NCBI GenBank assembly: GCA_015655585.1 | Contig: JAATEV010000109.1 | Location: 1-64,000 of the forward strand | Origin: Terriglobales bacterium | GTDB taxonomy: Bacteria; Acidobacteriota; Terriglobia; Terriglobales; Acidobacteriaceae | Direction of reading: 5' to 3' | DNA length: 64,000 nucleotides | Part shown: positions 9,847 to 20,100 of the stretch, piece after piece | How the letters are laid out: each line of letters starts with the position of its first letter | Numbering within the stretch: position 1 is the stretch's first letter | Translations under genes and position numbers: made by a program | The notes under the pieces: model-generated | Databases searched by the model: none | What the model saw: the letters and a program-made list of their open reading frames with translations, nothing else | What the model was told of the DNA's origin: nothing

Positions 9847-12168
9847 TCACTCGCTCACCGGCAGATCAGTAAACACCGCGCTCGAAAACCGCGAGTACAG
9901 TCGCGGCGTCGACCCGTCATACATCCTCACGTAGTAGTGCTCCACCTGCCCCTCGCGCGGAATCGAAAAGCTCCGCACCGGGCTCCGCAGCACCAGGTCC
10001 TGGTCCACCGTCGACCCAAAGTCCCCATCCCGCCGCCTCACCTCAAAGCCCCCACCCACAGGCGGAGCGGTTCCCGCATCCACCTGCAAAGCGGTTCCCG
10101 TAGCGCTCACCACCTGCAACTGCTGCAAATTAGCCAGCACATTACTCCCCGCCGCTGTGGAGTCCAGCGCCGTCTCCGGCAGCAGAGCGTTCGCGGCAAT
10201 CGTCTCCGAAAGCGTCAGTCCCAACCCCTCGGCCCAGTCATTGGCAAACGCAATCCTGTAGTCCAGCATCTCCGGCCTCGTCATGCCTTCGCTAATCTCC
10301 ACCCGCCGCACCACGACATACATCGTCTGGCCATTGCGTGTAATCGCCAGCACGTCCCCCGGCCACACATCCGCCGCGGGATTCACCGCGCCATACGTCC
10401 CAGCCAGGGCCGCCGCGCGACTCGTAGCAAAGCTCAACACCGCCCTGGCGGCGTTCTCGCAATCCACGGAGCTCCGCGTCTCCGGCTTCGATACCTTCCC
10501 CAGCCATCGCGCCGTCCCTGTCCCGCCGCCCTCGGCTTCAGCGGCAACACTCGCCGCATCCTCCATCCGGGCCACCGCCCGCTGCTGCGTTCGATAAGCC
10601 ACCGTCACCAGCTCGCCCGCCACCGGAACCCGCCCATTCAGAAACGTAACCTTGCCCGAACTCGAAGCCGTGCAGTCCACGCCCTCACCCGCCACCCCCA
10701 TCAGCCGAGTCATCTTTACCCCGCTCGCCAGCGTGCTCACCACCCAGGCCGAACCCGCCCGCGTCACCCTGCAATATCCCATCGACCCAAACAACTGAAC
10801 GCTGTTCACAGCCACCAGCGTGCAACTAGCCGGAGAGCCAGCCACCGAGCCGTCATACAACACCGTAGCCGGGGTATTCGAGGCCAATCCCAGGTCCTGC
10901 AAATCAAACACAATCTGCATAGGAGCGTTCACCAGCCCGCCGCCATACGCCTGCACCGCGCCATCCACCATCGCGTAGTACGTCTGCAACACCCGCTGCG
11001 TCTCCACGCAGTGCAGCCGAATGCGCAGCGTATAGCTATGCCCCTGCACCATCGTGAACACCGTCCCCACTTCGGCCCCATTCACCATCGGAACGATCAC
11101 CGTGTTCCCGCCGCTCTGCCTCACGTTGTACCCGGCAAAGCAGTTGGCGTTCATCGTGGCCCCTTCATACAGCCCGCAAATGACCCCCGCACTGGCCCCG
11201 CCAAGCTGCACATTGCCCGCCTCCACCACCAGCGTCCCGCCCATCTCCAGGCTGTCGATAGCCGCCAGAGTAGTCTGCCCATCCAGCCCGTTCCCGCCCG
11301 AGATCGTCAGTCCACCCGCACCCAGCCGCAGATGCGACCCCGGATCGGTAATCTCCCATATCTGCTCATCAATCGCAGCCTGCCCAAAGCTGTCGCTGAT
11401 CAGCGTAGAGGCCCCGGCAGGTTTGAACGGCGTCTGCGACAACTGAAACACCGTAGTCGCCCCGTCTCCTGCAAAGCTCTCCGTCACATAAGCGGCAGGC
11501 TCCTCCCCGCCGCTCAACGTAACGTCGTTCGCCAGCTCTTTTACAGAAGCCGTCTTCAGCGCCGCCATCTGCAAAGTGCCATCGCCATCGCTCAACGCAT
11601 GAGTCACCGTGCCCGCCGGCTGCATACTTACCGCCCCGTTCAGCACCCGGTAAGCCGCGTATGCCGCACCCGCCACTGCACCCGCATTCTTCGACCAGCT
11701 CTCCGTCGCCACCGGCTGAAACACGCCAACGTTGGCTCCCTGCATTACGCCCGATGTAGTAAACAGCCCGTTCTCCACGCGGTTCGTCAACGCAGTCAGC
11801 ATCTGGCCGCCCGGCTGCGACAGCCCCGCCCCGCTCAACGGAACCGCCTGCTTATCCAGCAGCCACTCATCGCTCACCGCGCTGAACGCATACCGATACA
11901 CCGGCCCCTTCAACCCCACGCCCGCGTACACCGCCTCCGGCTCCGTAGCGATATACCCCGTAAACACCACCGTCCCGTTCGTCGCCGTCACCACCACGCG
12001 CCCGCGCCGCACCGGAGCCGCCAGCCCGGCATCGCCCACATCCAGCAACCCGCTGCAAACCGAAGGCTCATTCAATGCGCGAACAATCTTCACCGGCCCA
12101 TCCGAGCAAAGCGCAGCCGAGTAGTCCACCGCCCCCGCACCATCCAGATTGTCAATCGTCACCTTCAC
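9847..12168 (-). CDS. Large phage tail/baseplate-like structural protein (773 aa)
   Basis: Directly follows portal gene (4-bp overlap); beta-rich, internal concanavalin-like region, 'RGRVVVTATNGTVVFTGYI', 'VWPGDVLAITRNGQTMYVVVRRVEIS' reminiscent of baseplate/hub proteins. Confidence 0.55.
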   Translation of the reverse strand: MKVTIDNLDGAGAVDYSAALCSDGPVKIVRALNEPSVCSGLLDVGDAGLAAPVRRGRVVVTATNGTVVFTGYIATEPEAVYAGVGLKGPVYRYAFSAVSDEWLLDKQAVPLSGAGLSQPGGQMLTALTNRVENGLFTTSGVMQGANVGVFQPVATESWSKNAGAVAGAAYAAYRVLNGAVSMQPAGTVTHALSDGDGTLQMAALKTASVKELANDVTLSGGEEPAAYVTESFAGDGATTVFQLSQTPFKPAGASTLISDSFGQAAIDEQIWEITDPGSHLRLGAGGLTISGGNGLDGQTTLAAIDSLEMGGTLVVEAGNVQLGGASAGVICGLYEGATMNANCFAGYNVRQSGGNTVIVPMVNGAEVGTVFTMVQGHSYTLRIRLHCVETQRVLQTYYAMVDGAVQAYGGGLVNAPMQIVFDLQDLGLASNTPATVLYDGSVAGSPASCTLVAVNSVQLFGSMGYCRVTRAGSAWVVSTLASGVKMTRLMGVAGEGVDCTASSSGKVTFLNGRVPVAGELVTVAYRTQQRAVARMEDAASVAAEAEGGGTGTARWLGKVSKPETRSSVDCENAARAVLSFATSRAAALAGTYGAVNPAADVWPGDVLAITRNGQTMYVVVRRVEISEGMTRPEMLDYRIAFANDWAEGLGLTLSETIAANALLPETALDSTAAGSNVLANLQQLQVVSATGTALQVDAGTAPPVGGGFEVRRRDGDFGSTVDQDLVLRSPVRSFSIPREGQVEHYYVRMYDGSTPRLYSRFSSAVFTDLPVSE

Positions 12169-13481
12169 TGCGTCACCTCTATAGTCAACATCACCCCTAC
12201 AGGTGGCTTCGACTCTATAGTCAGCTTCGGCTCTGCAATCGGCTTCGACTCTGCAGGAGTCAGAGGCTCCAACCCGCGCATCGCCCGCACCTCATCCACC
12301 GTCAAAACTTCTGCCTTCAGTAACTCCATCTGAATCTGCAACTCCTGCATCTCATCTCTGCTCTCCAGGTCGTTGAAGCAGAACTCAAACTCGCGCCATC
12401 CCAACTTCTTCGCAAACAGGTCCCGAGTAATGTGCTCCGCAATCAGCTTTGCCACCGGAATCACCGAGCTTTGGAATGCCTCATCCGCCATCTCGCTCGC
12501 GGTCGATTTGTTCACATCGCCCTCCAGCCCAAGCATCATCGGCGGCAGGTCGAACGCATTCGCAATCGTGCGGATCAGCATCTCCTGCCACTGCAACCGC
12601 AGGTCGGCGTCCGTGCCACCCGCAAACCGCAGCACCTCCGGCTTCTGCTCGCAGCTAAGAAACGGTACCCGCCCCGTCCCCTCGATCTCGTCCTGCCACC
12701 ACCGGACCATCCGGTCATGCTCCTCCGGCGTAGCGTCGTTCAGCCAGACCGCATATTGAGCCACCGAGTTGCTGGCCAGCCGTCCCGCATACCGGCTCGC
12801 GCTCATCAACTGGTTCACCGTCTCAAATGCCACCTCCAGCCGCCCCAGCCCAAACGGCGTATACGACCGAGGATTCAGCCGCACATACATCAGCTCATCG
12901 TCCAGCAGAGGAACCAGCGCCTCCGTCCCCATCCGTCCCGTGGCTTGAGCATACCGAGGTTTCTGCGGGTCGCCGTCCCACTTAGCATCGATCTGGATCG
13001 TCGCGCCATCCACCGCCCACAGGCGAAACGGCCGCTCCGCATCGCCCGTGGCCTCCATCTCCACCGCGCCAAATCCACCCACCAGCAAATCTTCCAACAC
13101 CTGCTCCCACAGCACGCGGAAGCTGTCAGAAGCATTCGGCTCCTCCAGGCAACGGCGCAGCGCCCTCAACCGCTCATCGGAGTCCTCCACCGTCACGCCG
13201 GTATATCCCCGCCGAACCTTCACCTGCCAGTCCATACTGGCGATCTTGTCCTTCACCACGTTGATCGCCCGCCGCACCACGGGAGTCTCGGCAAACCGCC
13301 GCAGGTTCGCCACCGTAGGCTTCGGCAACGCGTTCTGCCCCGGACGAACGATCCCGTTATAAGGGCTCAGAATCGCAGGCAGCATCGCCGTCTTTCTCTC
13401 GCCCATCTCCGCATCCTTAGCCGCCGACACCCGCTGCCAAAGCCCCTTCACCGCCACTCCAACTCCCATCTCACCCTCCAA
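12165..13481 (-). CDS. Phage portal protein (likely start ATG at 13469 after GGAGGGTGAG RBS)
   Basis: FAETPVVRRAINVVKDKIASMDW..., 'LMYVRLNPRSYTPFGLGRLEVAFETVNQLM', 'ANAFDLPPMMLGLEGDVNKSTASEMADEAF': portal hallmarks. Confidence 0.85.
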   Translation of the reverse strand: MEGEMGVGVAVKGLWQRVSAAKDAEMGERKTAMLPAILSPYNGIVRPGQNALPKPTVANLRRFAETPVVRRAINVVKDKIASMDWQVKVRRGYTGVTVEDSDERLRALRRCLEEPNASDSFRVLWEQVLEDLLVGGFGAVEMEATGDAERPFRLWAVDGATIQIDAKWDGDPQKPRYAQATGRMGTEALVPLLDDELMYVRLNPRSYTPFGLGRLEVAFETVNQLMSASRYAGRLASNSVAQYAVWLNDATPEEHDRMVRWWQDEIEGTGRVPFLSCEQKPEVLRFAGGTDADLRLQWQEMLIRTIANAFDLPPMMLGLEGDVNKSTASEMADEAFQSSVIPVAKLIAEHITRDLFAKKLGWREFEFCFNDLESRDEMQELQIQMELLKAEVLTVDEVRAMRGLEPLTPAESKPIAEPKLTIESKPPVGVMLTIEVTQ

Positions 13482-13513
13482 AAAGAAAAAGGCAAGGCCG
13501 AAAGGCCATGCCT
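13478..13513 (-). terminator. Terminator-like hairpin plus T-tract immediately 5' of portal gene
   Basis: Minus strand AGGCATGGCC-TTTC-GGCCTTGCCT followed by TTTTTCTTTTT then GGAGGGTGAG ATG. Confidence 0.75.
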
Positions 13514-13530
13514 GTTTAGAAACTCATTGT

Positions 13531-13694
13531 GTCCTGCCGGACGGGCCGCCTACGTGGCGCGCGGGCGTTACACGCCTTTTTAAAGCTTCGCGTGAACCTC
13601 CCGTTGGTCGGCGGAAGAATTTACCAGCCGACCAACGGGAGGCCCACGCGAAGCTCGGCACAGCACGAAGTGCCGCCCGCCCGGCGTAAGGGCG
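13531..13694. repeat. Palindromic (MITE/REP-like) element, copy A
   Basis: GTCCTGCCGGACGGG...AAGCTTCGCGTGAACCTCCCGTTGGTCGGC...GCCGACCAACGGGAGGCCCACGCGAAGCTC...CGCCCGGCGTAAGGGCG; shared with 15438-15616 and 54806-54951. Confidence 0.9.
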
Positions 13695-13697
13695 TAT

Positions 13698-14531
13698 CTA
13701 GACCCGCAGTTCCGTTCTCGCCGTCTGAGCCACCCGAGCCAGATCGTTCAGCGTCACCACCCGAATCTCCCGCTGCTCCATAGCCTCCACACCGAACCGA
13801 TATCTCTCCATAGCCTCATCCTCCAGCTCGGAGACCTCCCGTAACGGCTCCACCACCGCCGTCAACTCCAGCCTCGCATTCTCCACCCTCCGCACACCCT
13901 CCACCAACTGCGGAGCCGAGTACGCCAACCCCTTCGCCGCCTCCACATCTCCCTCCAGCGACACCGCCTGAAACATCCGAATCACCCCATTCGGCCTGTA
14001 TCCGCAGTCAATCTTCATCGGGTCGCCCGCCCGCGTATACAGCGAGGCCGAGATTCTCTTCCGCATCAGCCCCCACACCCCGGCGCGTTCAAACTCATTC
14101 CGCATCGCCCCCACAATCGCCGCGCGCCCCGTCTTCTTCCTCTCGGTCTTCACCCGCAGCGGCTCCACATACATCCGCATCAACTGCTCCATCTCCGCCG
14201 GAACACTCTCCGCTAGGCAAGCCCGCGCCTCCGTCACCTGCACCGAGTTCGAGAGCGTGTCCTGCAACACCTCCATCACCGGCTTGATCCCCTCCGCCAT
14301 CGGCAAACCCCGCTGCAACCGAGCCCCAATCTCTCCCTCCAGCGCCTCCAGCAGCCCCGTATCGGCGTCCGAGTCCATGCAACGAACCCTGCTCCAGTCC
14401 CGCGTAAAGCGCACCACCGCGCTATCGGAGCCTGCTTCACGCAGCACCACCCCGATATTCGCAAACTCGCCCTTCACCACATCCGGCACATACCGGACCA
14501 GGAAGAACTCGCACTGTAGCCGCTCCCTCAC
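13698..14531 (-). CDS. DUF3037 family protein
   Basis: FFLVRYVPDVVKGEFANIGVVL... matches the DUF3037 N-terminal signature as I know it; 277 aa. Confidence 0.75.
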   Translation of the reverse strand: MRERLQCEFFLVRYVPDVVKGEFANIGVVLREAGSDSAVVRFTRDWSRVRCMDSDADTGLLEALEGEIGARLQRGLPMAEGIKPVMEVLQDTLSNSVQVTEARACLAESVPAEMEQLMRMYVEPLRVKTERKKTGRAAIVGAMRNEFERAGVWGLMRKRISASLYTRAGDPMKIDCGYRPNGVIRMFQAVSLEGDVEAAKGLAYSAPQLVEGVRRVENARLELTAVVEPLREVSELEDEAMERYRFGVEAMEQREIRVVTLNDLARVAQTARTELRV

Positions 14532-14545
14532 TCAAACTCCTCCAC

Positions 14546-15412
14546 CTACATCACAAATTTTCCCACTCCACTCACCTCCGCAAACTGCCGAGGCACAACA
14601 ATCTTCTCCTTCGACGCCCACATCGGGAACGGCTCCCGGTTCGAATCGCGAAACGCCCCAATCAGCTCCCGCACCCGAGACCGCCTCTTCAGCATCTGCT
14701 CCATCAGCCGCTCCATCACGCTCGTATCCCCGCCATACCACTCCGGCGGCACGCTCTCCGCGATCTCCCACAGCGTCTCCGCCCGCATCTCCTCCACCCG
14801 GCTCAACCAGGGCTCAAAGCTCTTCCATCCCGTCACCCGCGCATACACCAGGTTCCGCTGATACACCCCACGCAGCGGCGAATCCGGAAACGTCCACTCC
14901 CCCGCGTTGAAGCAAAAGCCCTGGTCGATAAACGTAGCCCGATACTTCCTCTCCCGCGCCTTCTTTTCAAACACCGCCTGCCGCCCATTGCAGTTGCCCG
15001 CCCATTTATCGATGCACAGCATCCCGGCAAACTCCGCCAGGTTCTTCACCTCGTCCAACTGCTGCTCCGGCAGATAGTCCACCACCTGCCCCGGCATCAG
15101 GCCGCCGATAAACTGAGACCCGAACTGCAATCCCGCCTTGTATCGTTCCCGTCCAGCACGCGGCAGCTCAATAAACATATCCAGAGTATTCGCCACCAGC
15201 CAGTCGCTTACCTCCACCACGTCGCACGCCGGAACGGTCAGCCCAACCGCTGCTGCAAGCCGCGTCGCTATCAGCTCATTGGCCAGCACGCGGATGTCCT
15301 GCGGATTGTTCTGGAACTTCACCACCCACAGCTTGCCGTCGGCCCCCAGCATCAACTGGCTCTGCGCCCCGCCCCGCATCCTTTTGATCGCCTGAACCGC
15401 CAGTACCGCCAT
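14546..15412 (-). CDS. HipA-like kinase family protein
   Basis: RMRGGAQSQLMLGADGKLWVVKFQNNPQDIRVLANELIATRLAAAVGLTVP, 'LAEFAGMLCIDKWAGNCNGRQAVF', 'ATFIDQGFCFNAGEWTF': HipA-like fold motifs. Confidence 0.8.
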   Translation of the reverse strand: MAVLAVQAIKRMRGGAQSQLMLGADGKLWVVKFQNNPQDIRVLANELIATRLAAAVGLTVPACDVVEVSDWLVANTLDMFIELPRAGRERYKAGLQFGSQFIGGLMPGQVVDYLPEQQLDEVKNLAEFAGMLCIDKWAGNCNGRQAVFEKKARERKYRATFIDQGFCFNAGEWTFPDSPLRGVYQRNLVYARVTGWKSFEPWLSRVEEMRAETLWEIAESVPPEWYGGDTSVMERLMEQMLKRRSRVRELIGAFRDSNREPFPMWASKEKIVVPRQFAEVSGVGKFVM

Positions 15413-15437
15413 CGCTCCTCAAGCATAAACGACAGTA

Positions 15438-15616
15438 GTCCTGCCGGACGGGCCCACTACGCGCGGGGCGGGCGTTCGCACGCCTTTTTAAAGCTTCGCG
15501 TGGGTCTCCCGTTGGTCGGTTGGAAAAATTATCGCCGACCAACGGGAGGCCCATGCGAAGCTCAGCACCGCACGAAGTGCCGCACGCCCGGCGTAAGGGC
15601 GCCCGTCCGGCAGGAC
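15438..15616. repeat. Palindromic (MITE/REP-like) element, copy B, with 16-bp perfect terminal inverted repeats
   Basis: Starts GTCCTGCCGGACGGGC, ends GCCCGTCCGGCAGGAC; large internal inverted repeat GCTTCGCGTGGGTCTCCCGTTGGTCGG / CCGACCAACGGGAGGCCCATGCGAAGC. Confidence 0.93.
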
Positions 15617-17082
15617 AACATCCTCTCCTCCCGAACCGCCTGCGCCACTGCCATCGCCATCACGCAATCGTCATGCGCTCCCTGCACCGCACCCGTCCTG
15701 CCTCCCGCCATCGTTACAAACGTCCTGCACTCCCCCAGCAACCTCCTGCTGAAGAACATCCACGGCGACTCCACCAGCAGCACTCCCATCCTGCTCACCA
15801 TCCCCGGCTTCGACCCCGCCGACGTCAGCCACCCTGCAACCCCGCCCTGCTCATACACCCTCGCATACCGCTCCACGCTGTCCAGATACGCCAGCACCCC
15901 GGCCCCATGATTGTTCCTCTCCACCGCAATCATCGCGCCGCCATACTCCCTCGCCAGCTCCGCCGAAACCCGCGCCAGCTCCAGCGTCCCCAGCCTCTGC
16001 TGCAACTCCGCGCACTGCAAACCCGACTCCGTCTCAATCACCTGCACCGCGGCAAAGTCCCCATCCGAGCCTCCGCCAGCCGAGTCCACCGCAACCAGGT
16101 ACTCCTTCCCCGGAATCGGCGGCAGCCAGATCCGCAGCGCACCCCCACGCCGCATCTCCACCGGTTCGCCCACCTCCATCAACCTCCGTTCAATGGAGTC
16201 AATGTCGAAGCAGCACTCCCCCGTAGCCTTGAAGCAGCTCTCCGCGTCCTCCGCAAACTCCTGCGACCGCAGCCCCCGATAACTAGCCTCCAGCCCCCGC
16301 CGAAACCCAATCTGTTCCGCCGAAAGTCCATGCATCGCCACCAGCAGCCTTTCATCTTCGCGCATCTCGCCCGCAACTGGAGTCCCGACATACGCGCTCT
16401 CCATCCACCACGGAAAGAAGTGCCGCACCGTCCCATTCGACTCCGCCAGCCCCCACTCCTCATAGAACGCGCCATACGCTCCATTCGGCGTAGACTCCAT
16501 CACCATCTCGCCCCCCGGAGCCAGAGCCGCCCTTAGCCCCGCCAGCGTCGCCCCCGCATCGCCCGGCCACCGGCTCACCTCGCTGCAATGCAGATACTGC
16601 ATCGTCAACCCGCGCCCTGCACTCTCGTCCGCCGCGCTCAACACCCGAAACTCGCTATCCAGCTCCGGAAAACACATCTGTCCCGCATTCGCCTTGCTTC
16701 GCCGCAGCGGCCCCTCGCGCATCTCCTCCGGCAGACACTCCCAGAATCGCTGCACCATCCGGAAGATACCCTCCGCCGCCTCCCGCGTCTGTGCCACCTG
16801 CACCGTCAATACGCCTCTCGCCGTAATCGTCTTCAGAAAAAATCGTCCCGCCACCCAGGTCGAAATCCCCATCTGCCGGGCCTTCAGCACAATGTTCCTG
16901 CGTCCGCACCGCCGTTCGAACTCCCGCTGCGCCGCATTCGCCTCCAACCGTCTTTCGCGGCCCTCGCGGCTCCGTATCCTTAGGAAGCCTTCCGCTGCCT
17001 TCAGCAGAATCTCCGGCTGCTCTTCCATCCTCTTTCCCAGGACGAGCAGCTCTTCAACATCCCGCCCACGCACCACCATCAC
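15562..17082 (-). CDS. terL: Phage terminase large subunit
   Basis: RNIVLKARQMGISTW (Walker A-like), 'MESTPNGAYGAFYEEW', nuclease motif 'YLVAVDSAGGGSDGDFAAVQVIE', 'GAHDDCVMAMAVA'. Confidence 0.92.
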   Translation of the reverse strand: MMVVRGRDVEELLVLGKRMEEQPEILLKAAEGFLRIRSREGRERRLEANAAQREFERRCGRRNIVLKARQMGISTWVAGRFFLKTITARGVLTVQVAQTREAAEGIFRMVQRFWECLPEEMREGPLRRSKANAGQMCFPELDSEFRVLSAADESAGRGLTMQYLHCSEVSRWPGDAGATLAGLRAALAPGGEMVMESTPNGAYGAFYEEWGLAESNGTVRHFFPWWMESAYVGTPVAGEMREDERLLVAMHGLSAEQIGFRRGLEASYRGLRSQEFAEDAESCFKATGECCFDIDSIERRLMEVGEPVEMRRGGALRIWLPPIPGKEYLVAVDSAGGGSDGDFAAVQVIETESGLQCAELQQRLGTLELARVSAELAREYGGAMIAVERNNHGAGVLAYLDSVERYARVYEQGGVAGWLTSAGSKPGMVSRMGVLLVESPWMFFSRRLLGECRTFVTMAGGRTGAVQGAHDDCVMAMAVAQAVREERMLSCRTGALTPGVRHFVRC

Positions 17083-17092
17083 TCACCCACCT

Positions 17093-17139
17093 TCGCAAAA
17101 CAAAGGCGCGGCCCGACCCACCCGGTCCGCAGCCGCGCC
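17093..17139 (-). terminator. Terminator-like hairpin plus T-rich tract 5' of terL
   Basis: Minus strand GGCGCGGC...GCCGCGCC followed by TTTGTTTTG, then GTG start at 17082. Confidence 0.65.
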
Positions 17140-17153
17140 GTCATTACCAGCAG

Positions 17154-20100
17154 TTAGTTATTGCTCACCTTCACCCACGTACATCCCGCCGTAGCCCGGT
17201 TCGGAACCATCTGCCGCAGCACCAGCGTCGCGCCATTCGCTACTGTCACCGGGGCGGATGAGCCATCAATCGTCTGCCCCGCCGCCGGAGCCACCGTCAC
17301 CGTGTTCGAGCCCGAGCCTTGCAGGTTCTTGATCGAGCGCGTCATCCCCGTAAAGTAGCCACAATCCGGCAGCGTAGCCGCCACCGAATTCGCAGCGGGA
17401 TTCACCGGGAGATACAGGTCATAGTCCTGCATCGTGTACGTCGCCGTCGTCACCGTCGGGCTCATGTTCGAGCTCTTCAGATGGTCCAGCAGGTTGATCG
17501 CCCGCGTCTCCGCCGGAGCCACCACGTTCTGCTGCGCCGTCAGCGTCAGGTTCAGCCCATCCGCCTGGTAGTAGGTCGTATTCGCACTTGCGCCCGCCGC
17601 ACCCAGCACAGGGTTCGAAGCCAGATCCAGCACCAGGTCGCACCCCGTGTCCTCCGAGGTCATCAGGTTGTCCAGCGCCATCATCGCGCTGTCCTGCCCC
17701 GTCCTGCTCACCATGTCCGACACAATCGTCTGGAACCCGGCCCGCTTCGCCTTGTTGCAGTACGCGCGAATCGCCATCATCGTCTGCTGTGCCGAGTGTC
17801 CCGCCGCCACATCGTTCGTCCCCGCCCACAGCCGGATCACGTTGCGTCCAGCATTCCGCCGATAGGTAGGCAGCTCCCGTGCATCGAACAACTGCGTCAG
17901 ATCGTCCAACTGCGCCGCGCCCAGCCCATAGTTCGTCACCGTGAATGTATCCGACGGAGCAACGAACTGGCTCGAAGGCGAAACCCCCGCTCCATTCGTC
18001 AGCGAGTCGCCCACCGCAAGATACAGGTTCGTCGTCGTAGCATCCTGCGCCGGTTGGAACTGGACGCCCCGGCTCTGCACAATCTGCTTTACCGTCGCCG
18101 TCTCCTGCTGCGCCTGCGCCGGAGTCTTCTCATCCGAGAACGCCTCGAAGTAGTAAAGCGAGCCCGGAAAGTAGTGCGCAGCTCCCGAAGGCACTCCGCA
18201 AACCTGCAAGTCGCTCGTGGCCTTTCCTGCGCTCGCCGAGCGAGTCGTCCCGCTCGCATACGTCGTCTCCGCCCCGTCGATGTACAGATGGTCCGGATCG
18301 GTACTGGCATTGGTCCCCAGCGTCCACACGAACACATGCGTGCCCTGCATCGTATCGTTGCTCTGGCTCGCAACCACGCCATGGATCGACGTGCCGGGAT
18401 GGCTGCCGTAGTAGTTGGCCCCCTGGAACTCCAGGCTGAGATCAGACGCTCCAAACGGAGTGACATACTGTGGCCCCACAGGCGAAGCTCCGCTCTGCGG
18501 CACCATCTCCGTGGAGGCCCACACAATCGTCCTGGCCCCCCTCGTCCCCGTCGAGTTGAAATACTGCGAGCTCCCGTTGCAGCTAAGACCCTGCGTCGTC
18601 CAACTGGGATTCAGACTTCCACCCGGAAGCGTCGCATTGTTGCCATTGCCGCTCGAATCCGTCGGCGCGCCGCTTCCCTCCGTCAGGGCATAGCGGGCAA
18701 GCAGGTTCGTCGCACTCTGTCCCGCAACCGGAATCCCTGCCCAACTCCCATCCTCCCGCAGAAAGCGAGTCGTTCCCGCCGTCGCGCCGGGATCAGGCAC
18801 AACTCCCGCCGCATGTCCGCTGCCCGAGCCGCCAAACACCGGCACCTGCGCCGCGTTCAGCATCCCGCTCACAGCGCTTGCATTGATCGAGGTCGCGGTG
18901 ATCGCCCCCGCATTCAGCGTCTGTGCAGTAATCGATCCCGCATTGAACCCCTGCGGAGAAAATGCAAACTGCGTTCCGTGCAGCGTCATCGTGTACGTGC
19001 TGGAAGGCGGCTGAAACGTGATCTCGTCAAATCCCGTTGGGGTATCCAACTGCATCAGGTCATACTTCGAGTTCCACTTTCCGCATCCATGCGAGTTGCA
19101 GTGAATCGAAAATACACTTATATCGCCCGCATGAAGGTCCATCGTCTTCTGCCAGATTCCCCCCACGGCCATCCCCGAGGTCGGTGCGGCATGGGTTCCG
19201 CCATTGCCCAGGTAGTAGCTCGCGGGTACATTGTTATTGATGAACCAGCCCATCAATCCCGGCCCTGCAGTCTGCTCAAACTGGATTCCCATGCTGTCCA
19301 CCACCAGTGGACGAGGCGTAGTCTGCGTCACATGCGTCATATCGGCGCTGATCTTCTCCTGGTAGTAGTGCGGCTCTTCCACCGGATCGTTGACAGCCCA
19401 CGCAACTGTATTCGGAGCCAGCGTAAGCTGTCCATCCACGCTCTTCGTCGTCGCATTGAATACACCCAGAACCTCTGCCATCGGGTACAGGGCATATCCT
19501 CCCGTCACCATGGAAGCCGTTCCGTCTGTGCTGGTTCCATCCGGTCCTGTCTGGGAGTAGGTCAGGACATTGGATGCCGTTGTCGTTACAGGAAAGCTTC
19601 CATTGAAGCTGGAGTCCGGGACTCCGGAGATCGTGATCGTCAGGCTGTTGACGTCTACCGGAATATTCGTCTTCGTCGTCACCGTCACTACGTTGTTGCT
19701 GCGCACAATCGATCGGATCGCCATGTTGATATTCAGGAATCCGCCCGTCGACTGCGCTATCCCGATAATCGAAGACTCTCCGCCGGCGTAATACAGGGCA
19801 GTTGGCGAAAAAGATCCGATCACCGGAAACACCTGCCGAATTCCGCGCGCCGTATCGACCGTCTCCTCCAGTCCATATCCGCACAAGCCGCCCACGGCAA
19901 TCGTCGCCGCGGCCGTATGGACTTTCTGGAACGTCATTTGCAGATGGGTATCATCCACCACGGTATAGGGAACCATCTCATAGTCATGGACAAAGGAGTT
20001 GTTGGCTTCCGTTATGCACGCGACTCCGCTTTGGCCGGGCAGGGCGGAGGTGCTCGTCGCAAAGCCGGAAGGCACCCCGCTCGTGGCAATCGGAATCGTA

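Noticed and set aside
9937-12333. Long + strand ORF (798 aa) antisense to the tail and portal genes
   Set aside because: Arg/His/Pro-rich shadow ORF typical of the antisense frame in high-GC DNA; minus strand has RBS-spaced phage genes with recognisable motifs.
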